From positions 186,001 to 250,000 of the forward strand of contig NZ_JAEUAK010000010.1 in assembly GCF_019511345.1 (NCBI RefSeq): a DNA stretch of 64,000 nt. The letters run 5' to 3'. Source of the stretch: Rhizobium mesosinicum (GTDB lineage: Bacteria > Pseudomonadota > Alphaproteobacteria > Rhizobiales > Rhizobiaceae). A model generated the notes under the pieces. That model saw only the letters and a list, made by a program, of their open reading frames with translations, did no database searches and was not told the origin of the DNA. The position numbers and the translations under genes were made by a program. The stretch's first letter is position 1, and every line of letters starts with the position of its first letter. Shown here piece after piece: positions 53,123 through 61,537 of this stretch.

Positions 53123-54124
53123 TCAACGGATCGCCTTGTCGTTGGCATCAAAGCGATGGATATGGGTCCCATCCGGCGTCGCATAAACGATCTCATCCGG
53201 CTCATACTTGTGCTCGCCGAAGAGACGCGCGGTGATGAGGCCGCACTGCTCGGATTCCAAGTAGACGATGGTGTCTGCACCGAGATGCTCGACATGCACG
53301 GTCTTCGCCTTCCAGGTGCCGTTGTCGCGCGACAGCGTCAGATGCTCGGGGCGGATGCCGACCGTCTTTGCGTTGGCGTCGCCCAGCTTATCGCCGGGGA
53401 TGAAGTTCATCTGCGGTGAGCCGATGAAGCCGGCGACAAAGACATTCGCCGGGCGATTATAGAGTTCCATCGGCGAGCCGATCTGCTCGATCGCACCGGC
53501 ATTCAGCACCACGATCTTGTCGGCGAGCGTCATGGCTTCGACCTGGTCGTGCGTGACGTAGATCATGGTTGCCTTGAGGCTGCGATGCAGACGAGCGATC
53601 TCGAGGCGCGTCTGCACGCGCAACGCCGCATCGAGGTTGGAAAGCGGCTCGTCGAACAGGAAGAGTTCCGGCTCACGCACGATGGCACGTCCGATCGCCA
53701 CGCGCTGGCGCTGGCCGCCCGAAAGCTCGGCCGGGCGGCGCGCCAGATATTGCTCGAGCGACAGCATGGACGAGGCTTTCGTCACCCGCGTCTCGATTTC
53801 ATCCTTCGGCGCCCCCGCCTGCTTGAGGCCGAGGCCCATATTGTCCTTCACCGTCAGGTGCGGATAGAGCGCGTAAGACTGGAAGACCATGGCGATGCCG
53901 CGCTTGGCCGGCGGCGTCAGCGTCTCGTCGCGGCCGTTAATGACGACAGCACCCGAGGTGACGTCTTCCAGGCCGGCAATGCTCCGCAGCAGGGTCGATT
54001 TCCCGCAGCCGGAGGGACCAACGAAAATGACGAATTCGCCGTCCTTGACCTCAAGGTCGATGCCCTTCAGCACTTCGTGCTTGCCGTAGGCCTTGCGGAT
54101 GGATTTGAGTTGAAGCGATCCCAC
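53123..54124 (-). CDS. Sugar ABC importer ATPase (UgpC/MalK-like)
   Basis: 333 residues from GTG 54124 (AGGGAAAG upstream); the 29-codon extension was rejected because it lies in the preceding gene. Walker A GPSGCGKST at 36-44, signature LSGGQRQRVAIGRA, Walker B LFDEPLSNLD, VTHDQVEAM, and a C-terminal MalK-type OB domain. Last gene of a five-gene leftward operon and may energise other sugar importers too. Confidence 0.93.
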   Translation of the reverse strand: MGSLQLKSIRKAYGKHEVLKGIDLEVKDGEFVIFVGPSGCGKSTLLRSIAGLEDVTSGAVVINGRDETLTPPAKRGIAMVFQSYALYPHLTVKDNMGLGLKQAGAPKDEIETRVTKASSMLSLEQYLARRPAELSGGQRQRVAIGRAIVREPELFLFDEPLSNLDAALRVQTRLEIARLHRSLKATMIYVTHDQVEAMTLADKIVVLNAGAIEQIGSPMELYNRPANVFVAGFIGSPQMNFIPGDKLGDANAKTVGIRPEHLTLSRDNGTWKAKTVHVEHLGADTIVYLESEQCGLITARLFGEHKYEPDEIVYATPDGTHIHRFDANDKAIR

Positions 54125-54134
54125 TAGTCTTTCC

Positions 54135-55202
54135 CTATAGTCTAACCGGTCGCCCGGTGCGCACGCTTTCGTCAGCGGCAAGGCAGATGCGCAGCGAGGC
54201 CACCGCATCATCCATATGGCGGGTAAGGTCCAGATCCTCGTTGATGGCGCGCAGCACGAAGGCCTGCTCCAGGTCGCAAAGCGCCTGGTGGCCGGGTTCG
54301 CCTTCCATCGTCATGTCGTGATCGGGACGGATGAATTTGCCGTCGGGCCCAGTCTCTGCCGTATGCAGGCGGATGACGGAAGTCTTGGTATGCGTGTCGA
54401 TGTCGTCGGACTTCGCGTTCGGATCCATGACGATCGAGACGGCGCCGTTCGGCGACATGACATCCTTCACGAAGAAGGCTGTCTCGGAAATCATCGGTCC
54501 CCAGCCGGCCTCGTACCAGCCAACGGAACCATCTTCATAGAGCACCTGCAGATGGCCGTAATTATACATGTCGGGGGCGATCTCGTTCGACAGGCGCAGG
54601 CCCATGCCGCGCACCTCAACCGCCTTGGCATCGGTGATTTGGCACATGACATCGACATAGTGGACGCCGCAATCGACGATCGGCGAGGTCGTCTGCATCA
54701 GCGACTTGTGCGTCGCCCAGGTCGGGCCGCTGGACTGCTGATTGAGGTTCATGCGGAAGACATAGGGACCGCCGAGCTTGCGCGCTTCCTCGATCAGCTT
54801 CTTCCAGGACGGATGATGACGAAGAATGTAGCCGATCACCAGCTTCTTGCCCGCCTTCTTCGCCGCAGCCACGACGCGCTCCGCATCGGCAACCGTCGTT
54901 GCGAGCGGCTTTTCGACGAAGACGTCGCAACCGGCCTCGAAGGCGGCGACGGCATAGTCCGCATGACTGTCGGAATAGGTATTGATCGAGCAGAGATCCG
55001 GCTTCAACTCGGCAAGCGCCGTCAAGAAGTCGGGGTGAATCGTGTACTGCTCCAGTTCGGGCGCAAGCTGCGACGGTTTGGAGCGGTTGACGAGGCCGAC
55101 GATCTCGTAGCCCGGATTGTTGTGATAGGCGAGCGCATGGCTGCGGCCCATATTTCCGAGTCCTGCGACCAGAACGCGGATCGGCTTGTCGGATTGGCTC
55201 AT
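54135..55202 (-). CDS. Gfo/Idh/MocA-family NAD(P)-dependent dehydrogenase
   Basis: 355 residues from ATG 55202, overlapping the permease stop by 4 bp. N-terminal Rossmann fold GLGNMG at 14-19, FVEKPLATT with EKP at 97-99 (catalytic Lys98), and DCGVHYVDV, which holds the second catalytic His/Asp region. Probably oxidises a sugar or sugar derivative imported by this operon. Confidence 0.9.
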   Translation of the reverse strand: MSQSDKPIRVLVAGLGNMGRSHALAYHNNPGYEIVGLVNRSKPSQLAPELEQYTIHPDFLTALAELKPDLCSINTYSDSHADYAVAAFEAGCDVFVEKPLATTVADAERVVAAAKKAGKKLVIGYILRHHPSWKKLIEEARKLGGPYVFRMNLNQQSSGPTWATHKSLMQTTSPIVDCGVHYVDVMCQITDAKAVEVRGMGLRLSNEIAPDMYNYGHLQVLYEDGSVGWYEAGWGPMISETAFFVKDVMSPNGAVSIVMDPNAKSDDIDTHTKTSVIRLHTAETGPDGKFIRPDHDMTMEGEPGHQALCDLEQAFVLRAINEDLDLTRHMDDAVASLRICLAADESVRTGRPVRL

Positions 55203-56041
55203 TTGACGGCTCCCGAGGTGATGCCGCGGATCAGCTGCCGCGAGAAGATGACATAGAGAACGAGGATCGGCAGGATCGCCAGCGACAGTGCCGCCAGGAC
55301 CGCATTCCAGTTGGTGACGAACTGACCGATGAAGATCTGCGAGCCGAGCGTCACGGTCTTGGTGGCTTCGGAAGGCGCCAGGATCAGCGGGAACCACAGG
55401 TCGTTCCAGATCGGGATCATCGTGAAGACGGCAACCGTCGCCATCGCCGGCCGCACCAGCGGCAGCACGAGGCGGAAGAAAATCGAATATTCCGAGAGGC
55501 CATCGATACGGCCGGCATTCTTCAGATCGTCGGAGACGGTGCGCATGAATTCCGAGAGAATGAAGATCGCAAGCGGAATACCCTGCGCCGTATAGACGAG
55601 GATCAGCGCCGTCAGCGTATTGACGAGGCCGGTCGCGACCATGCCCTGCAGGATGGCGACCGTGCCAAGGCGGATCGGGATCATGATGCCGATCGCCATG
55701 TAGAGGCCCATCAACGTATTGCCTTTGAACCTATATTCAGAGAGGGCAAAGGCAGCCATCGCCCCGAACAGCAGCACGAGGAAGATCGCCACGATCGTCA
55801 CGATGAAGCTGTTCTGGAAATAGGTGGCGAAGTCACCCTGCCCCAGCACCGTTTGGTAGCCGATCAGGCTGAAGGTGGACGGTGTGGGCACCTGCAGCGG
55901 CGAGCGGAAGATCGCGTTGCGGTCCTTGAACGAATTGACGATCGTCAGGAACACCGGGAAGATCGCAATCAGCGTATAGCCGATCAGCGCCTGATGCACG
56001 AGGCTGGTGCGAATGGGGGATGTGCGGGCTCTGTTCGACAT
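55199..56041 (-). CDS. Sugar ABC permease, MalG type
   Basis: 280 residues, six helices, coupling motif DDLKNAGRIDGLSEYSIFFRLVLPLVRPA, which is the EAA loop of MalG-like proteins. 13 bp after its partner permease. Confidence 0.93.
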   Translation of the reverse strand: MSNRARTSPIRTSLVHQALIGYTLIAIFPVFLTIVNSFKDRNAIFRSPLQVPTPSTFSLIGYQTVLGQGDFATYFQNSFIVTIVAIFLVLLFGAMAAFALSEYRFKGNTLMGLYMAIGIMIPIRLGTVAILQGMVATGLVNTLTALILVYTAQGIPLAIFILSEFMRTVSDDLKNAGRIDGLSEYSIFFRLVLPLVRPAMATVAVFTMIPIWNDLWFPLILAPSEATKTVTLGSQIFIGQFVTNWNAVLAALSLAILPILVLYVIFSRQLIRGITSGAVK

Positions 56042-56054
56042 GGCCTCACACTCC

Positions 56055-57002
56055 TCAGAACTGGTAGCGACGCATGCGCCGCTGGATGGCGAAAAGATAG
56101 AAGGAGACGCCTGCGAGAATGATCAGGAACATGACCGTCGCAATCGTCGCGCCCATGGAGCGATCGCCGAGCTGCAACTGGAAACCGAAGAAGGTGCGGT
56201 AGAGTAACGTGCCCAGAATATCCGTCGACATGTCAGGGCCGGCAAGCGCGCCCTGCACCGTATAGATCAGGTCGAAGGCATTGAAATTGCCGACGAAGGT
56301 CAGGATCGAGATGATGCCGATTGCCGGCAATATCAGCGGCAGCTTGATCTTCCAGAATTGCGCCCAGCCGGTAATGCCGTCGCATTCGGCAGCCTCGATC
56401 ACTTCCTCCGGAATGCTCAGGAGCGCTGCATAAATCAGCATCATCGGGATGCCGATATATTGCCAGTTCGAGATCAGCGACACCGCGATGAGCGCAGGGC
56501 CGGATTGGCCGAGCCAGGGCGCAAAGGCCCACTTCAAGCCGACGAGGCTCATCAGCCAGGGCGCGACACCCCAGATCGGCGAGAGGATCAGCTTCCAGAT
56601 AAAGCCGACGATGACGAAGGACAGCAGCGTCGGCAGGAAGATTGCCGTGCGGTAGAAGGCAACGAAGCGAAGCCGCGGCGTCGACAGAAGGGCTGCGAGC
56701 GCAATCCCGATCGGGTTCTGCACGCACATATGGATGACGAAGAAGACCACGTTGTTGCGCAGCGCATTCCAGAAGTCGTGCACCCAGCGGGCATCGCCGA
56801 AGAGTACTTTATAATTGGCGAGCCCGACAAAGGCCGAGGCGCCATCGACAGTATTATAGAAAGAAAGCCGGAGCGTTTCGATCAGCGGCAGGATCATGAT
56901 CGCCGAATAGACGATGAAGGCCGGAAGAAGGAAGATTCCGATATGCCAGCGAATGGGACGCTTGATCGGGATCACGTCGACTGCGGTGTCGGCTTCGCTC
57001 AT
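56055..57002 (-). CDS. Sugar ABC permease, MalF type
   Basis: 315 residues from ATG 57002; the upstream open frame lacks a ribosome site. Six helices, with coupling motif EVIEAAECDGITGWAQFWKIKLPLILPA. Forms the channel with the MalG-type partner. Confidence 0.92.
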   Translation of the reverse strand: MSEADTAVDVIPIKRPIRWHIGIFLLPAFIVYSAIMILPLIETLRLSFYNTVDGASAFVGLANYKVLFGDARWVHDFWNALRNNVVFFVIHMCVQNPIGIALAALLSTPRLRFVAFYRTAIFLPTLLSFVIVGFIWKLILSPIWGVAPWLMSLVGLKWAFAPWLGQSGPALIAVSLISNWQYIGIPMMLIYAALLSIPEEVIEAAECDGITGWAQFWKIKLPLILPAIGIISILTFVGNFNAFDLIYTVQGALAGPDMSTDILGTLLYRTFFGFQLQLGDRSMGATIATVMFLIILAGVSFYLFAIQRRMRRYQF

Positions 57003-57160
57003 GGCTTTTGCCTTGTTGCTATGGGCTGGCATCAGAGCACAGCGCAAATAGATCTCGATGCGAGAAAGTTGGGATTTTGCTCAGCTTTCAGGTGTCTCTT
57101 CGCTATAGCGAGTTGCCATGCCTCTGGCATGACAAAGACTCCTTCTGGCCTGCCGGTCTT

Positions 57161-57254
57161 CTTCCCCACAAGGGGGAAGAAGACTCGCGGCGTGATCCCT
57201 CCCTGCCGAAGCCGCAACATTTGCGGCAAGCGAAGCCCCTCCCCCTTGTGGGGA
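57161..57254. repeat. Rhizobial intergenic mosaic/palindromic element
   Basis: CTTCCCCACAAGGGGGAAG (57161-57179) and CCCTCCCCCTTGTGGGGAG (57236-57254) are inverted copies around an inner hairpin GCCGCAA-CAT-TTGCGGC (57211-57227). It lies between the binding-protein and permease genes. The extruded hairpin in mRNA could lower permease expression relative to the binding protein, as in mal-type operons. Confidence 0.8.
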
Positions 57255-57280
57255 GAGGTTGGGGAGGGGTTTTCTTCACA

Positions 57281-58540
57281 TCACTTGCCAGGCTTGTACC
57301 AGCTGTCGAGGCCCTTCTGGAGCTTCTCGGCAGCGGCAGCCGGGGTGTCCGTGCCGTTGATGACGTTGGCCGATTCAACCCAGGTCTCGTTTTCGAGGTT
57401 CGGCGTACCGCGCGACAGGATTTGATAGGTGGAGCGGACGGTCGACTTGTACGGGCCGCGCCAGGAAACGAATTCCTGAGCGAGCGGATCGCTCATCTTG
57501 ACCGGGTTGGAGTTCAGGCTGAAGAAGCCCGGCAGTGCGTTCGCATAGATGTCCGCAAACTCAGGCGAAGCGACCCAGGTGAGGAACTTCTTGGCTTCTT
57601 CCTGATGCGTGCTCTTGGCGTTCAGAGCAACACCGATATCCGGATGGTCGGAGATGTAGCCCTGATCGCCAGCCTTCGGAACCGGCGGCGGGAAGGCGCC
57701 CATCTTGAACTGCGCCTGCGTGTTGAACAGCGCGATTTCCCACGAACCGGCCGGGTAAATGGCGGCGCGGCCGAGCGTGAAGAGGTTCTGGCTGTCGGAG
57801 TAGGTCTGGGCTTCGAAACCATCACCGAGATAGGGCTTCCACTTGGCAAGTTCTTCGAAAGGCTTGACCCATTCGGGGTCGGTCAGCTTCTGCTTGCCAG
57901 CGATCAGCGCCAGGCGGCCTTCTTCACCCTTCCAGTAGTTCGGACCGATATTCTGGTAGCCCATGGTTGCGGCTTCCCAGAGGTCCTTGGTACCCATGGC
58001 GAGCGGGATGTAGGTGCCGTCAGCCTTGATCTTGTCGAGGGCAGCGAAGAACTCATCTTCCGTCTTCGGAATAGCGATGCCGAGCTTGTCGAAGGCATCC
58101 TTGTTGTAGATGAAGCCGTGTATGACCGAGGCCATCGGTACGCAGAAGGTCGACTTGCCGTCGTCTGTCGACCATGCAGCCTTGGCGACCGGCGAGAAGT
58201 TTTCCATGCCGGACAGGCTGGTAATGTCGACGAGCTGCTTTTTGTTGAAGAGTTCGAGCGAGGCGTCGAATGGACGGCAGGTGATGATGTCGCCGGCAGA
58301 ACCTGCATCGAGCTTGGCATTCAGCGAAGCATTGTATTCGGTCGGAGCGGTCGGCGAGAAGACAATCTTGATGCCTGGGTTCTTGGCTTCGAAAGCCGGG
58401 ATGATCTTTTCCTGCCAGATCTGCAGATCGTCGTTACGCCAGCTTTCGACCGTGAGCGTCACGTCGGCGGCATGAACGAGGCCGGCCGACGACAGCAGGC
58501 TGGAGGCAAGCAGCAAGCTTTTCAGAGCAGTGTTTTTCAT
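57281..58540 (-). CDS. Sugar ABC importer substrate-binding protein
   Basis: 419 residues of the family 1 sugar-binding proteins. Signal peptide 1-24 (VHA), first strand VTLTVESWRNDDLQIWQEKIIPAFE, YNKDAFDKLGI hinge motif. First gene of the leftward operon, and separated from the rest by a palindromic element. Sugar unknown; the divergent kinase and GntR regulator suggest an amino sugar or its oligomer. Confidence 0.92.
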   Translation of the reverse strand: MKNTALKSLLLASSLLSSAGLVHAADVTLTVESWRNDDLQIWQEKIIPAFEAKNPGIKIVFSPTAPTEYNASLNAKLDAGSAGDIITCRPFDASLELFNKKQLVDITSLSGMENFSPVAKAAWSTDDGKSTFCVPMASVIHGFIYNKDAFDKLGIAIPKTEDEFFAALDKIKADGTYIPLAMGTKDLWEAATMGYQNIGPNYWKGEEGRLALIAGKQKLTDPEWVKPFEELAKWKPYLGDGFEAQTYSDSQNLFTLGRAAIYPAGSWEIALFNTQAQFKMGAFPPPVPKAGDQGYISDHPDIGVALNAKSTHQEEAKKFLTWVASPEFADIYANALPGFFSLNSNPVKMSDPLAQEFVSWRGPYKSTVRSTYQILSRGTPNLENETWVESANVINGTDTPAAAAEKLQKGLDSWYKPGK

Positions 58541-59069
58541 TTCCCTCTCCTGTTTTTAGCGCCGCTAGGCGCTGTTTTCGGTCTGAAACAAGCGGTTGGC
58601 GTGCCTGAGGAAACACCCAACGCCCCTTTTAGAGCCGCCAAGTCTGGCGGCCCTGAAGCTCTGCCGACACGAAGGATGCCAGCCTCCGGCCGAACAGGCG
58701 CTCCCGATACGCTGAATCGGGCGCCTGGAAATAAAGGAAAGCTTGGAAAGATACCGCACGCCTCCGCGAGCCATGCCGGCTCCTGCGATCACCGTCTGCA
58801 CCTTTCTCGAAACCTGGCCGGCGCTGTTTTTCTTTGCCGGTTTTTACATGCCTCGATACGCTGTTCCCTTTTCTGGAATTAAGTCCAAAAAAATACCAAT
58901 TGTCCAGACAAAAATTAACTTTTGAACCAGAGAAAATCATCTGAACAATTTTATTATTAAAAATCAGCATGATAAAGGCGATATGATTTTCGACCATTTC
59001 CACTTGGTAAATGGTATTTTTTTGGTATTGTATAGAAAAATATAAGGGAACGGTGTAACCGGAGGTCCG
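58541..59069. promoter_or_regulatory. AT-rich divergent control region with GntR-type half-sites
   Basis: 529 bp between the binding protein and kinase genes. The kinase side is markedly AT-rich. It carries TTGTC-CA-GACAA (58900-58911, inverted repeat), ATACCAA (58893-58899) and three TTGGTAT-like copies at 59004-59009, 59011-59017 and 59022-59028, close to the kinase start. These match half-sites known for HutC/NagR-type GntR proteins. The other part, 58541-58860, shows nothing further. Confidence 0.6.
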
Positions 59070-59954
59070 ATGACGGAACTTGCAATCGGCATAGATGGTG
59101 GCGGAACAAGCTGCCGGGCAGCAGTTGCGGATAGAATGGGCACTGTCATAGGCCTTGGCAGGGCCGGCCCTGCCAACATCCTTTCCGATCTGGAAAACTC
59201 TCTCGTCAATATCGTCGAATCCGCCCGCCAGGCCCTGCGCGACGCTGGATATGGAGATGAAACCGCTTCCACGGTCTTCGCAGTTGTAGGTGTTGCCGGC
59301 GCCAATGTCGGCGACTACGGCCAGCGCATCGAAAAGGCCCTGCCCTTTAAGAACGGCCGGGTTGTCACCGATGCGTTGATATCGTTGCAAGGTGCGCTCG
59401 GCGATGCCGATGGGATAGTCGGCGCCGTCGGAACCGGCTCGGTCTATAATGCGCGCCGAAATGGCAAACTGCACGGCATCGGCGGCTGGGGTTCCATCGT
59501 TGGCGATCAGGCAAGCGGCGCGCGGCTTGGCCGCGACCTCCTGGAAAGGTCCCTGCTCGCCTATGACAAGGTCCGCCCCACCTCGCCGCTGACGGAAAAG
59601 ATCATGGCCGAGTACGGCAACGATCCCGAGCGAGTCGTCGAATTCGCCCATACCGCCCGCCCCCGGGATTTCGCACGATACGCACCGGCCGTATTCGGGG
59701 CCGCAGAAGCCGGTGATGCGATCGCAATCGAGATTGTCAGAGAGGCGGCAGATGCGATCGACGCCAGCCTCAATGCACTCTCTTGGCCCGAATGCCCGAC
59801 GATCTGCCTGCTCGGCGGCCTTGCCAGGGCCTACCATCCGTGGCTTGCAGATCGGCATAAGACGTTGCTGGCAGAGCCGAAAGCCGATGCGCTGCAGGGT
59901 GCGGTCGATCTCGCCGTCAAGCTGATGAACGACCGGCAGAGAGGCGTGGCATGA
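59070..59954 (+). CDS. BadF/BadG/BcrA-family sugar kinase, N-acetylglucosamine kinase-like
   Basis: 294 residues of the ASKHA fold. Phosphate loop DGGGT at 9-13, second phosphate loop GTGSV..., GIGGWGSIVGDQASGARLGRDLLE typical of GlcNAc kinases. It probably phosphorylates the sugar imported by the divergent operon. Overlaps the regulator by 4 bp. No deacetylase or deaminase gene is nearby. Confidence 0.88.
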   Translation: MTELAIGIDGGGTSCRAAVADRMGTVIGLGRAGPANILSDLENSLVNIVESARQALRDAGYGDETASTVFAVVGVAGANVGDYGQRIEKALPFKNGRVVTDALISLQGALGDADGIVGAVGTGSVYNARRNGKLHGIGGWGSIVGDQASGARLGRDLLERSLLAYDKVRPTSPLTEKIMAEYGNDPERVVEFAHTARPRDFARYAPAVFGAAEAGDAIAIEIVREAADAIDASLNALSWPECPTICLLGGLARAYHPWLADRHKTLLAEPKADALQGAVDLAVKLMNDRQRGVA

Positions 59955-60715
59955 CTGACGATCTCGCCTCCATTCTGTCCCCCGAACGCCTGCAGGCCGG
60001 CGGCACTGGCCCCCTCTATGTAAAGCTCCGCCGGACCCTGGAGGAGGCCGTCCGCACCGGCACGCTCGCCCATGGCGATGCCCTGCCTCCGGAGCGCGAC
60101 ATTGCCGAATTTGCGGCCGTCAGCCGCGTCACCGTGCGCAAGGCGATCGACGAACTCGTGGCCGACGGCCTGCTCGTGCGCCGCCACGGCTCCGGCACCT
60201 TCGTCGCTAAGCCGGTTTCGAAAGTCGAACAGCGCCTGTCGCAGCTCACCTCCTTCACCGAGGACATGGCGCGCCGCGGCATGTCCTCCCGCTCCGAATG
60301 GCTGCACAAGGGCATCCACACGCCGTCACCCGACGAGATGATGATCCTCGGCCTCGGCACGGACATCAAGGTTTCGCGCCTGTCGCGCCTGCGCATCGCC
60401 GACGACCAACCCCTGGCGATAGAACATGCAAGCGTATCGGGCGAATTCCTGCCCGACCCCTCTGCTGTCGCCAATTCGCTCTATGCTGAACTGGAGCGGC
60501 TCGGCGTGCGCCCCGTCCGCGCCGTGCAGCGCATATCCGCGACCAACATGAAGGAAGCCGACGCTCAACTGCTGGGCGTGCCCGTCGGCCAGGCTGGGCT
60601 TTCTATCGAGCGTATTTCCTATCTCGGATCTGGCCGCGCGGTGGAATTCACTCGCTCGCTCTATCGGGGCGACGCTTATGACTTCGTGGCCGAATTGACG
60701 ATCGGCGCGACGTAA
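59951..60715 (+). CDS. GntR/HutC-family regulator with UTRA domain
   Basis: 254 residues. Winged helix 20-85 (LPPERDIAEFAAVSRVTVRKAIDEL), then a UTRA ligand domain (about 95-250). Probably represses the kinase-regulator operon and the divergent ABC operon through the TTGGTAT sites. NagR/NagQ-like by context; the effector may be an amino-sugar phosphate. Confidence 0.9.
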   Translation: MTDDLASILSPERLQAGGTGPLYVKLRRTLEEAVRTGTLAHGDALPPERDIAEFAAVSRVTVRKAIDELVADGLLVRRHGSGTFVAKPVSKVEQRLSQLTSFTEDMARRGMSSRSEWLHKGIHTPSPDEMMILGLGTDIKVSRLSRLRIADDQPLAIEHASVSGEFLPDPSAVANSLYAELERLGVRPVRAVQRISATNMKEADAQLLGVPVGQAGLSIERISYLGSGRAVEFTRSLYRGDAYDFVAELTIGAT

Positions 60716-60718
60716 GCC

Positions 60719-61120
60719 TTACCAGAAGCGGGCGATCCAAAGCTCATTTCCGCGAAGTTCGTCGAAGACCACGTCAGCGGAGATGATGGGTATTCCATTC
60801 TGCATGGCAGTGGCAGCCAGAAGCCGATCGAAGGGATCGCGATGCTGCCAGTCCATCATAGCGGCACTCAGACATATGTCCGGCGTCAATGCGGCGGTGA
60901 TACCACCCTGCTCCTGCAAAAGATCTGCAAGCCGCTCGATGAATGGCTCCATCTCAGACCATTTTCCAAGGCGGACTTTCTCGCCGATTTCAAACAGCGA
61001 TATGGGACTGACAAGAACGGTCTCGGCTTTTTCGATCAAAGCAACCGCCTTGGCCGAGAGACGGTCGTCGCCGGTCAGCGACCATGCCCAGGCATGCGTG
61101 TCGAGCAGAAGCGTATTCAC
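60719..61120 (-). CDS. PIN-domain toxin, VapC-like
   Basis: 133 residues. LLLDTHAWAW with Asp7 at the start, Glu in LFEIGEKVRLG, and DPFDRLLAATA with Asp late in the chain, the acidic residues of a PIN nuclease. Overlaps the antitoxin by 4 bp. Expected to cleave RNA when the antitoxin is lost. Confidence 0.9.
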   Translation of the reverse strand: MNTLLLDTHAWAWSLTGDDRLSAKAVALIEKAETVLVSPISLFEIGEKVRLGKWSEMEPFIERLADLLQEQGGITAALTPDICLSAAMMDWQHRDPFDRLLAATAMQNGIPIISADVVFDELRGNELWIARFW

Positions 61121-61362
61121 TCCGCTCCTTCCCAGGACGTGAGTTCTTCTTCGTCCATCGGCTCAAAAAAGTCAGGCCCTTTGCCACCGACTTGCCCCTT
61201 CAGCAGGCCGATCTTGAAGGATGCCTGACCGATCGGCACGATCTTCACGACAGGCTTGCGCCCCTTGGCGATCACCACTTCCTCGCCGGAAAGGGCGGCG
61301 TCGATCAACTTCGACAGATTGGTCTTCGCGGCATGAATGGTGACTTGCACGACAGCCCTCAT
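61117..61362 (-). CDS. Phd/YefM-family antitoxin
   Basis: 81 residues. N-terminal VTIHAAKTNLSKLIDAALSGEEVVIAKG is the Phd DNA-binding fold; the acidic C-terminus (FFEPMDEEELTSWEG) would wrap the toxin. The first ATG (61362) lies inside the operator-like repeats and has no ribosome site; a GTG four codons later has GAGGG upstream and may be the real start. Confidence 0.88.
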   Translation of the reverse strand: MRAVVQVTIHAAKTNLSKLIDAALSGEEVVIAKGRKPVVKIVPIGQASFKIGLLKGQVGGKGPDFFEPMDEEELTSWEGAE

Positions 61363-61378
61363 TAGCTAACTTAGCTAA
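61362..61378. promoter_or_regulatory. Two TTAGCTAA palindromes, probable toxin-antitoxin operator
   Basis: TTAGCTAA at 61362-61369 and 61371-61378, each a perfect palindrome, 1 bp apart. They touch the antitoxin start codon, a position fit for autorepression by the antitoxin. Confidence 0.7.
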
Positions 61379-61447
61379 ACATACCACCTCAGCGGCGGAG
61401 CTGAAAGGCCTTGACGGCAGAGAATTGTGAGGCACGCCAATAAGATA

Positions 61448-61481
61448 AAGCCGAAACGTAAATCACGTTCCGGCTTTTTTT
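61448..61481. terminator. Terminator downstream of metH
   Basis: AAGCCGAAACGT (61448-61459) pairs with ACGTTCCGGCTT (61465-61476) with one mismatch and a 5-nt loop. The best T tract is on the plus strand, but metH (minus) ends 57 bp away and is the gene it can serve. Confidence 0.7.
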
Positions 61482-61537
61482 GTTTACTGAATCAATCGCT
61501 CAGCCTGCCACCTCAAGCGACCGAAAAGACTCTGCAA

